A stretch of 64,000 bases of DNA from the NCBI GenBank assembly GCA_028583415.1, contig CM053269.1, positions 79,351,567-79,415,566 of the forward strand, read 5' to 3'. The notes under the pieces were generated by a model, which had not been told where the DNA came from, ran no database searches, and worked only from the letters and a program-made list of their open reading frames with translations. This document shows, piece by piece, positions 1 to 9,418 of this stretch; within the stretch, counting starts at the first letter, position 1, and every line of letters begins with the position of its first letter. The position numbers and the translations under genes were made by a program. The stretch comes from Protea cynaroides (Eukaryota; Streptophyta; Magnoliopsida; Proteales; Proteaceae).

Positions 1-316
1 AGAAAATTAAGTTTCATAACATAAAATATTAATATATCAATCAATGTTTGCCAATAAGGATCTTCGTCACAATGTTAGTATATCAATCTAAGGTCATAAA
101 ATCAAATTCCTGCTAATAATAAACAACTTGATAATGGGTCATCTTCTGCTTGTCTCCCTCTTCCGAGGAGTTCAATAGGATGCAAATATCATATTCGTGT
201 CTAAGAATAACTTTCCAAGACGTCTATGACCGGAGCAATAACTTATCGTCAACAATCTTCAAACATTTCTCATCTCTGAATAAAATATAAATCGGAAATG
301 GAACACAATTGATTCA
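1..316. other. AT-rich unassigned DNA
   Basis: No coding exon, RNA gene or recognisable repeat seen. If the transporter exon at 2323-2572 (minus) belongs to an intact gene, this stretch is part of its first intron or later intron sequence. Confidence 0.4.
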
Positions 317-320
317 TTGA

Positions 321-1079
321 GGCCCCGTTTGATAACACTCCAGCTCCCATGGAGCTACTTCTGGTCCAGAGTCGATTTCTACTTATTCTCCAAAGTCAGA
401 ATTTTTGGAGTAGAATATTGTTTGATAATGCTGCTCCAAAATCAAAAGACTATGCTTCCAGAATGTTGTTTGGTGGTGGCAGTGGGGGGGGGTGGTGGCG
501 GTGTTGGTCGGTGGTGCCAGCGACTGTGCTGGTGGGGGGTGGTGGTGGCGACGATGGTGGTGGTAGAGGCAGGGGTGGTGGGTGGTGGGTGGTGGGTGGT
601 GGGTGGTGGGTGGTGGTTGGTGGGTGGTGGCAGTGGGGATGTGTGGTGGTGGTGATGGTGGTGGTGGAGGCAGTGGTGGTAGGTGGTGGGTGATGGTGGT
701 GGCGGCAGTGGTGGTAGGTGGTGGGTGGTGGTGGTGGCATCTGTGGTAAGTGGTGGGTGGTGCTGGTGGCTGCGGTGGCGGTGGTGGTGGTGGTAGCGGC
801 GGCTGTGGGTGGTGGGTGGTGGTGGGGATGGTGGCGGTGGAGGGGTGGTGGTGATGATGGCAGTGCCAGTAGTGGTAGTGATGGTTGTCAGTAGTGGTAA
901 TACCTCCGGAGCAAGAGAAGTAAGTTTTTTTAGCTTCAGCTTTTTAGCTCCTAGAGACATTTTTGGAGCTGTTCACTCCATGAGAGTCAAAACTTGAACC
1001 GTGTTTATCAATCGCCATTCTACTCCGGATTAGCTCCGGAGCTAAGAAGTAAGGAGTTGGAGTGTTATCAAATGGGGCC
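321..1079 (+). mobile_element. PIF/Harbinger-like non-autonomous element with GGT-repeat core, copy 1
   Basis: The left end GGCCCCGTTTGATAACAC is mirrored by the right end, which finishes GTGTTATCAAATGGGGCC. The flanking trinucleotides are TGA (left) and TAA (right), close to the TWA target site of PIF/Harbinger (Tourist) elements. About 150 bp of arm sequence at each end contains repeated TTTGATAA and ACTCC words. The core, about 470-890, is a degenerate GGT/GTG array. No transposase is encoded. Long reading frames across the core are poly-Gly/Val on one strand and poly-Pro/Thr/His on the other, and are products of the repeat. Family assignment is from TIR and TSD style only. Confidence 0.7.
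570..625 (+). repeat. G-quadruplex-capable GGGTGGT run
   Basis: At least six GGG tracts occur at regular 7-base spacing (GGGTGGT repeated), meeting the usual four-tracts-with-short-loops criterion for an intramolecular G-quadruplex on the plus strand. It lies in the core of the GGT-repeat element. Confidence 0.6.
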
Positions 1080-1213
1080 TAAAACTTCATAATCCGGAAT
1101 CTAACTCCCAGAGCCAATATGGAGTAGAATCGCGATTGGTAAACCGGTCGGATTCTTTATTCCCACGAGCTCCAATCGGACTTTAGAATCCAAAATTTTG
1201 GAGTATCAATTAG

Positions 1214-1246
<33 letters not shown>

Positions 1247-1719
1247 CCTGGAACACAATTTAGGAGAAGAAAGAACCCCCCCCCCCATCACCCACTATCA
1301 CTACAACCACCACCACCGACCACCCACCACCGTCACCGCCACTGCCACCACCCACCATCACCACCACCACCATCTTCGCCATCACCCACCGCCCCACCAC
1401 TCTCCATCACCACCATCCACCGCCACCACCACCCACCGCCACCCACCACCCACTGCCACCACCACCCACCACCCTCCACCACCACCATCCACCACCACCA
1501 CCATTCACTGCCACAACCACCCACCACCCTCCACCACCACCATACCACTTGCCACCAGCGCCACCACCCACAACCCACTACCACCACCTGGAGTCCATGA
1601 TAGAATTGCGTTATCAAACATGTTTCTACTATCAAATAATCCTAAATCTTCTTGGACCAGAAGTAGAAATTTAAACCTGAAGTAAGGAGTCCGGAGTAGA
1701 AGTTGTATCAAACGGGGCC
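1080..1719 (-). mobile_element. PIF/Harbinger-like non-autonomous element with GGT-repeat core, copy 2 (inverted)
   Basis: The right end reads GTATCAAACGGGGCC and is followed by TTA. Read on the minus strand, its first 200 bases resemble the left arm of copy 1 (ggccccgtttgata..., a colour of ACTCC and TTTGATAA words), then turn into a GGT array (plus strand CCACCACC, 1300-1580). The left arm from 1080 (AAACTTCATAATCC..., GGAGTAGAATC) matches the right arm of the copy at 32303-35714. A T tract of about 29 bases sits at 1216-1244 and a C tract at 1276-1286. It abuts copy 1, and the GGGGCC at 1074-1079 may serve as an end for both. Confidence 0.6.
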
Positions 1720-2053
1720 TTAGTGAATGAATTTTGTCTTCAAAGGAGTTTAAGTGATTGTCTAGAGGAAGCATGACAACAACAAAGAATGTGATTGTCC
1801 AGATGAAGCATGATGAGAAGAAAGAAATCAGCTTTAAAGGTAGAATTGGATTCTTGTCCGTATTGAATTGCAGAGATTACATAGCAGTTCAATTCTTCTT
1901 CAAATTGAGGATAAAACTGTTGAAATCAATATCAATTTATATCTCAATAGAGAGAAGAAACTGATTGAGAGGACCGAGCTTAAGAGAGAGTATCGCATGG
2001 TAAATGGCTTCTATCGGGTTCGAGACTGTTGAGTTCTAATTTTATTTGTCATT
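1720..2053. other. Unassigned DNA, probably intron of the transporter gene
   Basis: No exon with recognisable similarity on either strand. The short open frame at 1758-1964 has no features of a known protein. Confidence 0.3.
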
Positions 2054-2218
2054 GTCATTTTGGTCGGGAAGTAAAAAGGGGAATATTGAATACAAAGTGA
2101 AATTTATTTTACAAGTAAAACTTAATTCTCAAGTGATCAAATATCCAAAAAAATTTACCTGAGAAATAAATTCCACTTTACATCAAATATTTCCATTCCC
2201 TGACAACCAAACAAAGCC
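2054..2218. mobile_element. Small MITE with about 60-bp terminal inverted repeats
   Basis: The left side (TGGTCGGGAAGTAAAAAGGG, then ACAAAGTGAAATTTATTTTA) is matched in reverse complement by the right side (GTAAAGTGGAATTTATTTCTC... ending CAACCAAACAAAGCC). The ends resemble the 'GGCTTTGTTTGG' termini of the Tourist-like MITEs at 11812, 47806 and 61826. It lies just inside the first intron of the transporter gene fragment. Exact ends are uncertain. Confidence 0.45.
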
Positions 2219-2322
2219 AAAGAGAAAGATAGTAAATTGATTCAAACACCAAGGGTATGGGTAAACGGCACAGTTTTGACAAGAAAACTTATGCAGATAG
2301 GAAAGCAAAGAGAAAGAGAGAC

Positions 2323-2572
2323 CTGATAAGGCATTGACTCCATTGAAACAAGTCCTGAGGAAGGTGGTCCCTGTCGCAGCTTGTTGGGGGTGGTCGCTCT
2401 GGTTCTCCATGATCTCTTCCTTGTGGATTTCCATTCTTTGCATTGGAGGTTCACAGTGGGTGGTCTTTCTGGTTCTCCATGATCTCTTCCTTCTGGATTT
2501 CCAATCTTTGCATTGCAGGTTCACACTGGCCATGGTGGTTAAGTAAGGGCTAGTTAAGAGAGGAGAAGCCAT
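2323..2572 (-). CDS. Partial: first coding exon of an AVT1-type vacuolar amino acid transporter
   Basis: The exon ends with the conserved segment GTTFLRTCFNGVNALSG. In plant AVT1-like (AAAP family) amino acid/auxin permeases this segment opens the first membrane helix and continues as VGILSIPYAL. The reading frame stops matching exactly at a GT donor (minus-strand CAG|GT, donor at 2322-2321), giving a phase-1 junction within that glycine codon, as expected for an exon end. The next exon was not found in 1-2320, so it should lie beyond the left edge, with several transposons in the intron. The frame is open from ATG 2572. The more likely start is ATG 2443, which gives a short acidic N-terminus (MQRMEIHKEEIMENQ...) typical of the family. 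The upstream part is created by a 70-bp duplication. AVT1 proteins move neutral amino acids across the tonoplast, but subfamily and substrate cannot be told from one exon. A pseudogene is possible. Confidence 0.6.
2386..2530 (-). repeat. 70-bp tandem duplication at the transporter start
   Basis: Two near-identical units begin at 2401 and 2471 (both start GGTTCTCCATGATCTCTTCC on the plus strand), exactly 70 bases apart. Since 70 is not a multiple of three, the two copies are read in different frames. Confidence 0.85.
2451..2513 (-). promoter_or_regulatory. Upstream ORF copying the transporter N-terminus
   Basis: Within the upstream duplicate, the ATG at 2513 (minus) opens a 20-codon frame, MQRLEIQKEEIMENQKDHPL, then TGA at 2453-2451. 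It duplicates the first residues encoded from the ATG at 2443 in the downstream copy. It would act as a uORF ending 7 bases before the preferred start, if the transcript includes it. Confidence 0.4.
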
Positions 2573-2764
2573 CTCCAGAGAGGATGCTTTTGGAAGGAGA
2601 GACTGAGGTTGACTGGAAAAGGCAAAGAATCGCTGTTATACAGTGCCACCACCAAATAATGAGGTCAAATATCAGAAGCAATTGAAAACCAGGTAAAAAA
2701 AAAAAGAAGAGAAGCGGCAGCAGAAAAAGAAAAATGCAACCCAAAATTCATTGGAAGGAGATTA
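2573..2764 (-). promoter_or_regulatory. Probable 5' UTR/promoter-proximal DNA of the transporter gene
   Basis: Position only: upstream of the minus-strand start codon and before the LTR that begins near 2765. Purine-rich on the plus strand; no clear TATA element identified. Confidence 0.25.
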
Positions 2765-3167
2765 TGTAAAATCTTTTTTGATTTTATTATTATGGGCAAT
2801 ATTATCTTACTTGCCTATTTTGACTGGTGGGAATCCAATCAAAGTATAATTGATTATCCCTTACCAATTATAAATCAAATCTATTCCATTATGGGATTGG
2901 AATAAATTTGGAATCCAAATCATTATAAATATGAAGCAGGGTCCCTATAGTCTCTCTCTACGTGAAAAACAAAAGGACCCATACCTAAGGGAGAGGAGAC
3001 TGTAGAAGATTTCTGCTGGGAATCAGGCAAAAGACAAGGGCGGAAAATAATCTTCTACTAAAAGGTATGTCCTATCTCTTTTATTGATTATGTTATTACT
3101 CAAATGTATTTTATATTCCATATGAAATTTATTGAAATAAATTTTATTGATTAATGAAAATACTACA
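2765..3167 (+). repeat. Candidate LTR (about 403 bp) of a non-autonomous retrotransposon
   Basis: It starts TGTAAAATC after a purine-rich GGAAGGAGATTA and ends ...ATACTACA immediately before a tRNA-iMet-type primer-binding site. A TATA-like ATTATAAATATG lies near 2923. No second copy of this LTR was seen in the window, so the left boundary is inferred. Confidence 0.5.
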
Positions 3168-3168
3168 G

Positions 3169-3180
3169 TGGTATCAGAGC
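3169..3180 (+). other. Primer-binding site (initiator tRNA-Met type)
   Basis: TGGTATCAGAGC, the standard plant LTR-retrotransposon PBS complementary to the 3' end of initiator tRNA-Met, one base after the LTR end ACTACA. Confidence 0.75.
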
Positions 3181-5636
3181 TATCCCACATGGATTTAAAA
3201 TCATTGAGTATTGAAACATGAAGAAAATTATTTTTAGTTCCCATTTGAATTTTTGGTGAAAAAAAAGAGATTTAAATAATCAGATAATTTTTCGATCGTA
3301 AAAATTACATGAAAAATATACCAATATGTAGATCTCCCTGAGACGGTCATGGTGATATAAAAATCGCCGTCACCGGCCGTCGGACGCGCCGGCAAAAGAA
3401 GCGGGTGAGATCCACTCGCTAGATTAAAAAAAAAAAAAAAAAGGCCGGGTGACCAGGTTAACCCGAGACTGACCCAGCGTCAGAACCTCTACCCAGGTAA
3501 CCCGGGTCGGCTAAACCCGATCCGAACTAAACCGACCGGTTCAGTCAAGGAGGGCCAACCCGAACTATAATCCAACTCGAATAAGATGAAGGTGGGTTGA
3601 CCCGGCATGGGTTCTGTTTCGGCCGGAGTTGGATAAACCGAACTGAACCAGGACCGGTTTTATTGAACCAAAATGAAAATCGGTTCAGACCTTAGGCCCT
3701 GTTTGGATCACAGGCAAGTGATCCCACGCGCCAACTTTAATCGGCGCGTGAGGGCGCGTTATGGGTCCGATTGACCTGAAATTTTTTCCATTGAATTCCT
3801 TTTTTGTTTATCTTCATTCTGGTATATCTGTAGTGTCATTTGTGGAATCCCAAAGTTATAATAATTGGATAAAAGCTAGTTTTGGGAGTATTTTATAAGG
3901 TTTTTATAATTTTAAATGATGAGATGATTACCAGATGAGTAATGTGCATGTTTATATTGGTTTGTTGAGACATAATTTCATGTTTTCAATTTTTGAATCA
4001 TATTCTATATGACTACATATCAGAATTTACAGATATAATTGTGTAATAGAGTAAAACCCACCAAAGTGGCATACCTATTGCATGGTTATGTCTTCAAATT
4101 CAAGAATTTTATTTTATTTTATACAAAAGTAGTCAAGCCTGATGATGCACACCCAAAGGTGGCATTGTCCAGTTATATTAGTAACATGCACTCACTTATT
4201 AAGGATGATCGGCTGAGGGTTTTTCATTCACCCAAAGGTGATGAAATTTTCTGAAGTCATCATTCCTTGGCGGTTTTGCCTGGATATCTAAGAGGATCAG
4301 TGCATGCTTATCCCAAAGGATAAATTTGTAGTGCAGTTGACTCTTAAAAAAAGAAATTATTTATTAAGGATGTTCGGCTGAGGAATTTTCAATCACCCAA
4401 AGGTGATGAAATTTATCGAAGCCATCATTCCTTGGGGGTTCTGCCTGGATATCTAAGAGGACCAGTACATGCTTATCCCAAAGGATAAGTGTGTAGTGCG
4501 GTTGACTCTTAGGAAGGGGAAATAATTCTAATGTGGTTTAATAATTTATTTATTTCCTTGATATACACATCAGTGTCGGATATATAAGAAAATATGTGAT
4601 TTTAGTGGGAGAATTGATTGCTACAAAGTAAAACTTGTAGCGAAGTGAAATCACATAAAGAGAATGAAAAGTATAGACTTCAAATCTTTGAGGTCTTAGT
4701 TGTGCATTGGGAATAGTGTTTTTCCAAGTTAATGCTCTTTTGGAGCTCGATTTGCGGTGTTTTTGCTAGTTTTTCTCAATATTCTTGTATCATAATGATT
4801 GTTGAGCTAAAGTACATGTTTATTTGAATGTTCAGACTTATGAAGTTGATTTTTGAAAACATTCATGGTATATATATCTCACTAGAGCTGTAATTTGGGA
4901 TTTGTTCATATCATGGTGGAACTTGGCGGATCTCACTGTTTTGTCATGATGTGTTCAAATTCAAGCGACTGTGTTTGTAAATGCTTTAAAGAATGACAGT
5001 GTTCACCCAAAGGTGGCATTGACTTAGTTTATTCAAATTATGATTTATATATGTTGTGTAAGGATTGGGTGGGACCACCAAAGTGGCAAACTCAGTTCTA
5101 TCATGATATGCTCAAATCTAGTATTTATGCATTTATAGACATTGCAAAGAAGGATAGTGCTCATTGAAAGGTGACATTATCAAGATTTTCATTTTTGTAG
5201 AAACAGCAAAGAGCGACATTGTCCACCCAAAGGTGGAGGTGTCAAAGATCATGTATACTCATGCGCATGGATGAAGGATCTTGACTTTAGGAGTTTCATA
5301 CACTCAAAGATGGTGGAATTTCGAGAGGCATTATCCCTTCGCAGGTTCTACACAGATAGTAAGAGGACCAGTGCGCTCTTGTCCCAAAGGATAAGGGTGT
5401 AGTTTCGGTTGACTCTACACAGATAGTAAGAGGATCAGTGCGCTCTTGTCCCAAAGGGTAAGGGTGTAGTTTCGGTTGACTCTACACGAATAGTAAGAGG
5501 ACTGTGCACTCTTGTCATGAGGCTGTAGTTTCAGTTGACTCTTCAAAGGAAATGGACTTGCATATGTTTAATTATTGTAAGTTTAACTTATCTTGTGTGT
5601 ATGTTTGCATTATATCACACATATTAGAGAACATAT
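3181..5636 (+). mobile_element. Non-coding interior of the retrotransposon with repeated CACCCAAAGGTG blocks
   Basis: No gag or pol domain is visible. 3430-3700 is rich in ACCGGTT/AACCCG words. From 4000 on, five exact copies of CACCCAAAGGTG occur (4150, 4229, 4394, 5004, 5224) with diverged ones between. Larger blocks repeat around 4200-4330 and 4365-4510: a hairpin-like CACCCAAAGGTGATG followed by TATCTAAGAGGA and ATCCCAAAGGATAA. A related block recurs at 5275-5540. The organisation is that of a large non-autonomous LTR element. The 3' LTR is not present, and the element is cut by the next LTR at 5637. Confidence 0.5.
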
Positions 5637-7508
5637 TGTAAAATCCGCACGCCACACGAACCCGGCCTAACCTTACATTTCTTGTCGTGAACCGTCTACA
5701 TATCATGGTCGAGCCAAGTGGACCAAGTGTATGAAGAAACCCAAGACCCAATATGAAAATTTACCCAAAAATAGTCAAAATGAGGGTAGGGTCGCATGTC
5801 TTAACAGACAGGTCCGACCCTCCCATCGACCCTCACTATTGACCCTCAACCACGGGTAGCAGAGGGTCTATGAATTGTTCGACTCTCCCATCGACCCTCG
5901 GTACTCGAGAAAAACAGCACGAATCAAAAATTAGGAAACCTTCCTAATTTCGATTGGAACCTTTCCTAAACTCAATGGGACATATTTTGGGAGGTTTTAC
6001 TCTATAAATAGGACGTCCCTAAGCCTCTTTCAATCCTTTTTCAACCCTAATTGGATTGAGAGAAAGAGAAGAGAAGGAAGAGAAGAAGAAAAGGAAAACT
6101 TGAAGAAAAGGCTAAGGAAGAAGAGGAAATTCAGAGCTAAGGTATGAATACATTCCCCATGATTTATTTAAGACTTTAGAATGGTATATGAAGAGGGTAT
6201 GACTTAGAAGAAACCCAAACCATCAACCCATGATTAGGTTTTCATGGAAAACCATGGAGGAATTCATTGAAACCATGTAGGTGAATAAAGAATAGTTCTA
6301 AACTATAGAACATGTGTGGAATGGATTGTAGAAGCAAGCCATAGGACCCCAAACATGAAAGAATGAATGAAATTTGATATTTTCGATTCAAACCATAGGG
6401 GGTCGCACCTAGGGTCGATGACAGATCTGACCCTAGCATCGACCCCCAGTGTTCGAAAAATCCAGAAAAGAGGTGGTCGCACCTAGGGTAATAGACCCAT
6501 CGACCCTACAGTTAACAGTAAGTTAGAATTGGAATAAAATCTAATTAAATTATATCGACTTTGTTAGGTCTTCTAGCAATACATTAACAATATAAAGGTG
6601 ATTCTTAAAGCTTGAAAGAGGATCTACTAGCAAGCTAAGGTGAGGGAACAAGACCTAAACTAATTGGTTAATAATAATTTCTTGAGTCCGATGCCATGAA
6701 TGATTTTATGCGTGTATGATTGTTATGTGCATTCAACATGTCATCCAATATTTTTATTATTACTGTTCATGCATATTTAAATTTATTGATTATAACATGA
6801 TGATGTTGATGATGGTAGGAATAGGCATGTGAACATTTGTGTTTGGCTGGTGTACATGGTGCGGGTAGGGATGGAATCAACTGGTACTTCGATGCCGTTC
6901 TCATTGGGGTATATTGTGCCATGGTCTATTCAAGTCATGTCCACTATGCAAGTGTTAGTGTGCTTGATGCGAGTGGAGCATCATGGGGAGGACGTGGCAT
7001 TGTGGTTCAGCCTGGTCACCAGACTCTCTCTATCTCTACTCAAGTCTTGTCCACTAACATCGTCGTATCGCCATTACCTTAGCGGAACTAATATGTCGTA
7101 GGGCATCAGGGGGGGACGTGGCATTGTGGTTCAGCCTGGTCACCAGACCCTAGCTCTATCTCTATGGATGTATTGAGGGATGCTGGGGTGAGGCCTTGGA
7201 TACATTGTTTGACATTAGGGTTGGTTAGTTGCGAGCCCAGTTTGCAAGCCCCGCCAACAGGGGCTTACGTGTTGGTATGGGCAACCGGTACAGCCATGCC
7301 ATTTTCATGGGGTGTATATTGTCCATGGTGGTGCATGTGGGGTGACAGTGGCGTTTTCATTGGACGTTTCCTCACACTCGTGTATAGAGGTGCGACGGTC
7401 ACCTATCATTTCTATAGCACATTGCAAACTTATATACCAGACCAAAGATATGAATTGAATGCATGCATATGTATTGTTGCATTGTTATTGTTTATTTTGA
7501 GCCATAGA
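5637..7508 (+). mobile_element. Truncated Gypsy-type LTR, same family as 53081-56217
   Basis: It begins TGTAAAATCCG and follows the order of the complete LTR at 53081 along its length: CATGGTCGAGCCAAGTGGAC near 5706, GTCGACCC-type repeats, CTCTATAAATAGGACGTCCC near 6000 (a TATA box and transcription start region), and the GCATCAGGGGGGACGTGGCA block near 7105. Similarity ends at about TGAGCCATAGATG (7508). The last 1.2 kb of the LTR is missing, and a different retrotransposon starts at 7514. Confidence 0.7.
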
Positions 7509-7628
7509 TGACCTGTTAGGTTGTGTCTTGTATTCTATGAGGTCTACAAAGCTTTTGGAGTTGTATTTGTATTTGGGTTTAGCTCCATTATATGTACAAT
7601 GGTTAGTTTGTAATTGTGTGGGGTTAGG

Positions 7629-9162
7629 TGATAAGTGTATAATTTTATATTTTTATTCATTTTGCATTATGATTTTTAGGGTGTTTTATACCTTATTGAG
7701 CTTAATAGAATTTATTTTATGAGTTTGGTATATTTTAGAAATCTTGTTAATTAATTAATAAAAGATGAAAAATTCTAGCACTCTCAATATTAACGTTTTC
7801 AATTTCATGTAGGATTTTGACATGGAAAGAGTTCGTTTGGGCTTCCAAATGTGGTTTTAAAATCTGATTTGAAAATTGATCCAAATCTAAACCAGAGAAG
7901 GAAAGTTGCTACACACGGAAAGTTCACTATTGGAAGACCTTTATTGATTGTTGGAAATCTTAAGGAGAATATACATAACTATAGAATCTTACAATATTTG
8001 GTAGATTTGGGAGTGACAATTGTTTAATAATGGAATGATTTTCATCTAATCTAGGAATGAGGATTTTGTTTAATTTTTATTTCTATGTAATAAGATTGTC
8101 AAATCTAGGCATACCAATTTTAGTCTTATATTTTGGCTATTTAAACAATGTAAAACCTATGTAAAGATCATCCAACAGTGATTGAGAAAGAAGGCAATGG
8201 CTGAAAAATAACTCTCTTTCTTTTATTCTTGTGTTCTTGAAGAAGTCATGTGTGACTAACTTTCTTATCTTCGGTTAGACGGAGCTGAAGCCAGCATTGT
8301 AAACTTATGAGACTTGTTCTTATTTATTGATTTTTAATTAAATATTTATTTTTCTTTCAATTTATGTGTAGAATGATTGATGAAAGGATTGATTAGGAGT
8401 ACTGCTAATTGATTTATTTATCTGATCGATTGTTAGATTAAAATTAGATTGCTATCAATTGATTATTCTATGTCAATGGCAATGGGGATTGATGTTAATG
8501 GACATGTTAATGTTATATTCCTAGGAGAAATCAGATTAAAATAATTAAACCACGCTGGTGTGTGCTTAACATTTAATTTCAATCGTCTTTCTAATTGTTA
8601 ATGATATTCCTGAATCAAATCGAGAGCCTAGTCTTGAGATTGATTTAAGAGTATTTAAGAGTAAGGGTACTATTAATAAGCTATCTTTTAATAGATCAAT
8701 CTTAAGGAAAGACTAAGAATTTTAGGCCTAGTCCTAATTTTCTTTATTGATTATTCAATTGAAATTAATTATCCTTTATATTGATGAACAAGTTTACGAA
8801 GATGGTGTAAGTATCATTTTGACCGAAGCTTTCTCTTATTGGTTTAATCTTTGATATTTGTATTACCTTGCTCTTTATTCTTGTATTTTAGATAATTAAT
8901 TACTGTTCTTTTCTATTGCAAACATATCCCCCTCCATACGTAGGATAGCCAATGAAGTTGTGCTAATAAGATCAATCAGAATCTGCTTTAGTACAATAAT
9001 TGGTTATTTTCTGAGTCTTATTTCATTTTCATTTGTTTTTCTCTCTTTAGGTTAATTAAACATTTTAATCTTGAACATACAATCCTTGTGGGTTCGACCC
9101 TTACTTGCTACTATCTACGTTTCAAAGTAAGGTAATTTAATTTGAGTGCTCGACACGCATCA
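7629..9162 (+). mobile_element. Solo LTR nested in the 5' LTR at 7514
   Basis: It runs from TGATAAGTGTATAATTTTAT to GCTCGACACGCATCA and is flanked by the 5-bp target duplication TTAGG (7624-7628 and 9163-9167). Removing it restores the host LTR. The start and the GGGTTCGACCC segment near the end resemble LTRs of plant Ty3/Gypsy Tat/Athila-like elements; that placement is by resemblance only. Confidence 0.8.
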
Positions 9163-9405
9163 TTAGGGTTTCTAAAGAACCTATATATTGTCTATATGGG
9201 AAAACCCTAGGTAAGTTTGAGCAAAGGGAAAACACTTTGCAGGTAGAGAGAGGTGTAGAGTTTTCTTGGTGAATAAAGAAATTCTCTGATTCTCTGGGAG
9301 GAGGTAGACATTCCAGCATTGGGTGTTGAACCATGATAAATCCTCATATTATGTGTTTGCTTAATCTTTGTTTTTTCTCTCGTTTGTGCTTTTATCCCTA
9401 ATAAG

Positions 9406-9418
9406 TGGTATCAAAGCC
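9406..9418 (+). other. Primer-binding site of the 7514-11509 element
   Basis: TGGTATCAAAGCC, two bases after the 5' LTR end. It matches the initiator tRNA-Met PBS with one change. Confidence 0.7.

Noticed and set aside
442..960. Long Pro/Thr/His-rich and Gly/Val-rich frames over the GGT array (also 1333-1774, 32471-32758, 59601-60005)
   Set aside because: Translations of a trinucleotide-type repeat inside transposons, open in several frames on both strands, with no conserved domain.
6829..7511. Overlapping plus-strand frames (90-115 codons)
   Set aside because: They lie inside a Gypsy LTR; the homologous copy at 54350-54960 has stops and shifts in the same place.
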